Source of the DNA: Paraburkholderia agricolaris
Lineage (GTDB): Bacteria; Pseudomonadota; Gammaproteobacteria; Burkholderiales; Burkholderiaceae
DNA length: 64,000 nt
Direction: 5' to 3'
Assembly (NCBI RefSeq): GCF_009455635.1
Contig: NZ_QPER01000001.1
Span: 744,001-808,000, forward strand
Shown: one piece after another, positions 63,783 to 64,000 of the stretch
Numbering within the stretch: the stretch's first letter is position 1
Layout: the number at the start of each line of letters is the position of its first letter
Translations under genes and position numbers: made by a program
Notes under the pieces: generated by a model
Told to the model about the DNA's origin: nothing
The model's input: the letters and a program-made list of their open reading frames with translations, nothing else
Databases searched by the model: none

Positions 63783-64000
63783 CGCTGATTCGAGAGTAGG
63801 CATGCGTGAGACACGCTACTGATACAAAGGTAGTGGTATTGAACCTTTCCGGCGACAGGTAACGTGCGTCGTCATGGGCTTCCAGGTGGAAGCCGGCCCG
63901 GGGTGAGACCGGGCGGTTAGGGGGTATAGGCAATCGAACCAGCCTATAGCGAATGATCTTCGGGGTCATTCGTTATAGGCTGGCCCGTGTGCCTGCCCAC
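63783..64000 (+). ncRNA. Candidate structured non-coding RNA (retron msr-msd-like), truncated by window end
   Basis: Downstream of the promoter come consecutive hairpins. GCGTG-AGA-CACGC is at 63804-63816; GATAC/GTATT at 63821-63840; GGCGAC/GTCGTC at 63851-63873; GGCTTCC-AGGT-GGAAGCC at 63877-63894; GCCCGG/CCGGGC at 63896-63914. Last is an 18-bp stem with a 9-base loop at 63939-63983 (one G-U pair), extended outward by AGGCA/TGCCT (63928-63932 / 63990-63994). Short 5' hairpins followed by one long hairpin, with GAGAG near the 5' end, resemble retron ncRNA. A reverse-transcriptase gene would have to follow past the window. Other structured RNAs, or a group II intron starting near 63987 (GTGTGCC), are alternatives. 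Confidence 0.5.

Larger units (their letters stand above)
55547..64000. mobile_element. Genomic island 2 (left part; continues beyond window)
   Basis: Begins at the second att copy and carries its own core module and recombinase with cargo different from island 1. No further att copy is visible before the window edge, so the right boundary and part of the cargo lie outside. Confidence 0.65.

Overview
The window comes from a high-GC betaproteobacterium of the Burkholderiaceae, most likely Paraburkholderia. Evidence: GC-rich codon use, a classical livKHMGF cluster beside ispH, a complete gsiABCD glutathione-importer operon with its RpiR regulator and peptidases, a [2Fe-2S] glucoseen-reductase-type flavoenzyme, and poxB, hemN, uppP and trmB. 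No species can be named from the sequence alone.

Bases 1-32600 are ordinary chromosome. In order: the 3' end of ispH; a branched-chain amino-acid ABC transporter (livK, H, M, G, F); on the minus strand a YpeA-type acetyltransferase, argD and a ferredoxin-like reductase; a YeeZ-like sugar-nucleotide epimerase homologue; an RsuA-type pseudouridine synthase; an MFS exporter; the operon rpiR-iaaA-gsiA-gsiB-gsiC-gsiD-P1 peptidase-DppA-like peptidase, which couples peptide/glutathione import to intracellular hydrolysis; poxB; a secreted alpha/beta hydrolase; an amino-acid permease; tRNA-Leu(CAA); hemN; a Cys-cluster protein; a DUF1439 lipoprotein; uppP; trmB; a small transglycosylase-like protein; and tRNA-Gly(CCC).

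From tRNA-Gly to the window end (32632-64000) the DNA is accessory, AT-richer and mosaic. A 141-bp block made of the first 40 nt of tRNA-Gly plus its upstream DNA recurs at 55547-55687 with 5 mismatches. This divides the region into island 1 (32632-55546) and island 2 (55547 to beyond the window). Both carry the same core: a 74-aa protein, a 91-aa protein, an XRE regulator with a GGAATGTATATTCC operator, a variable cargo slot, a ~113-aa protein, and a tyrosine recombinase (382 aa; the two copies differ at 3 residues). Different cargo surrounds the core.

Island 1 cargo: a membrane coiled-coil protein; a YaaC-like protein paired with a nucleoside 2-deoxyribosyltransferase-like enzyme; two PD-(D/E)XK-type proteins; four small exported or membrane proteins; a Cys-rich protein; a CyRepA1-type primase-helicase interrupted by one in-frame amber codon; an origin-like repeat region; three ~113-bp direct repeats separating gene cassettes (one holds a HEPN/Toprim protein); an HNH endonuclease; and a HEPN-like/winged-helix gene pair. 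Island 2 cargo: a GHKL ATPase with a STAS-like domain, convergent with a TIR-like (Cap12-type) NADase, and unknown small proteins. At the extreme right end, a consensus promoter is followed by a highly structured, non-coding stretch that looks like the start of a retron-type ncRNA or another structured RNA; its partner gene would lie past 64000.

The region is best read as two related tRNA-Gly integrative elements stacked in tandem, each acting as a defence-gene carrier. Function calls for island genes are mostly family-level inferences.
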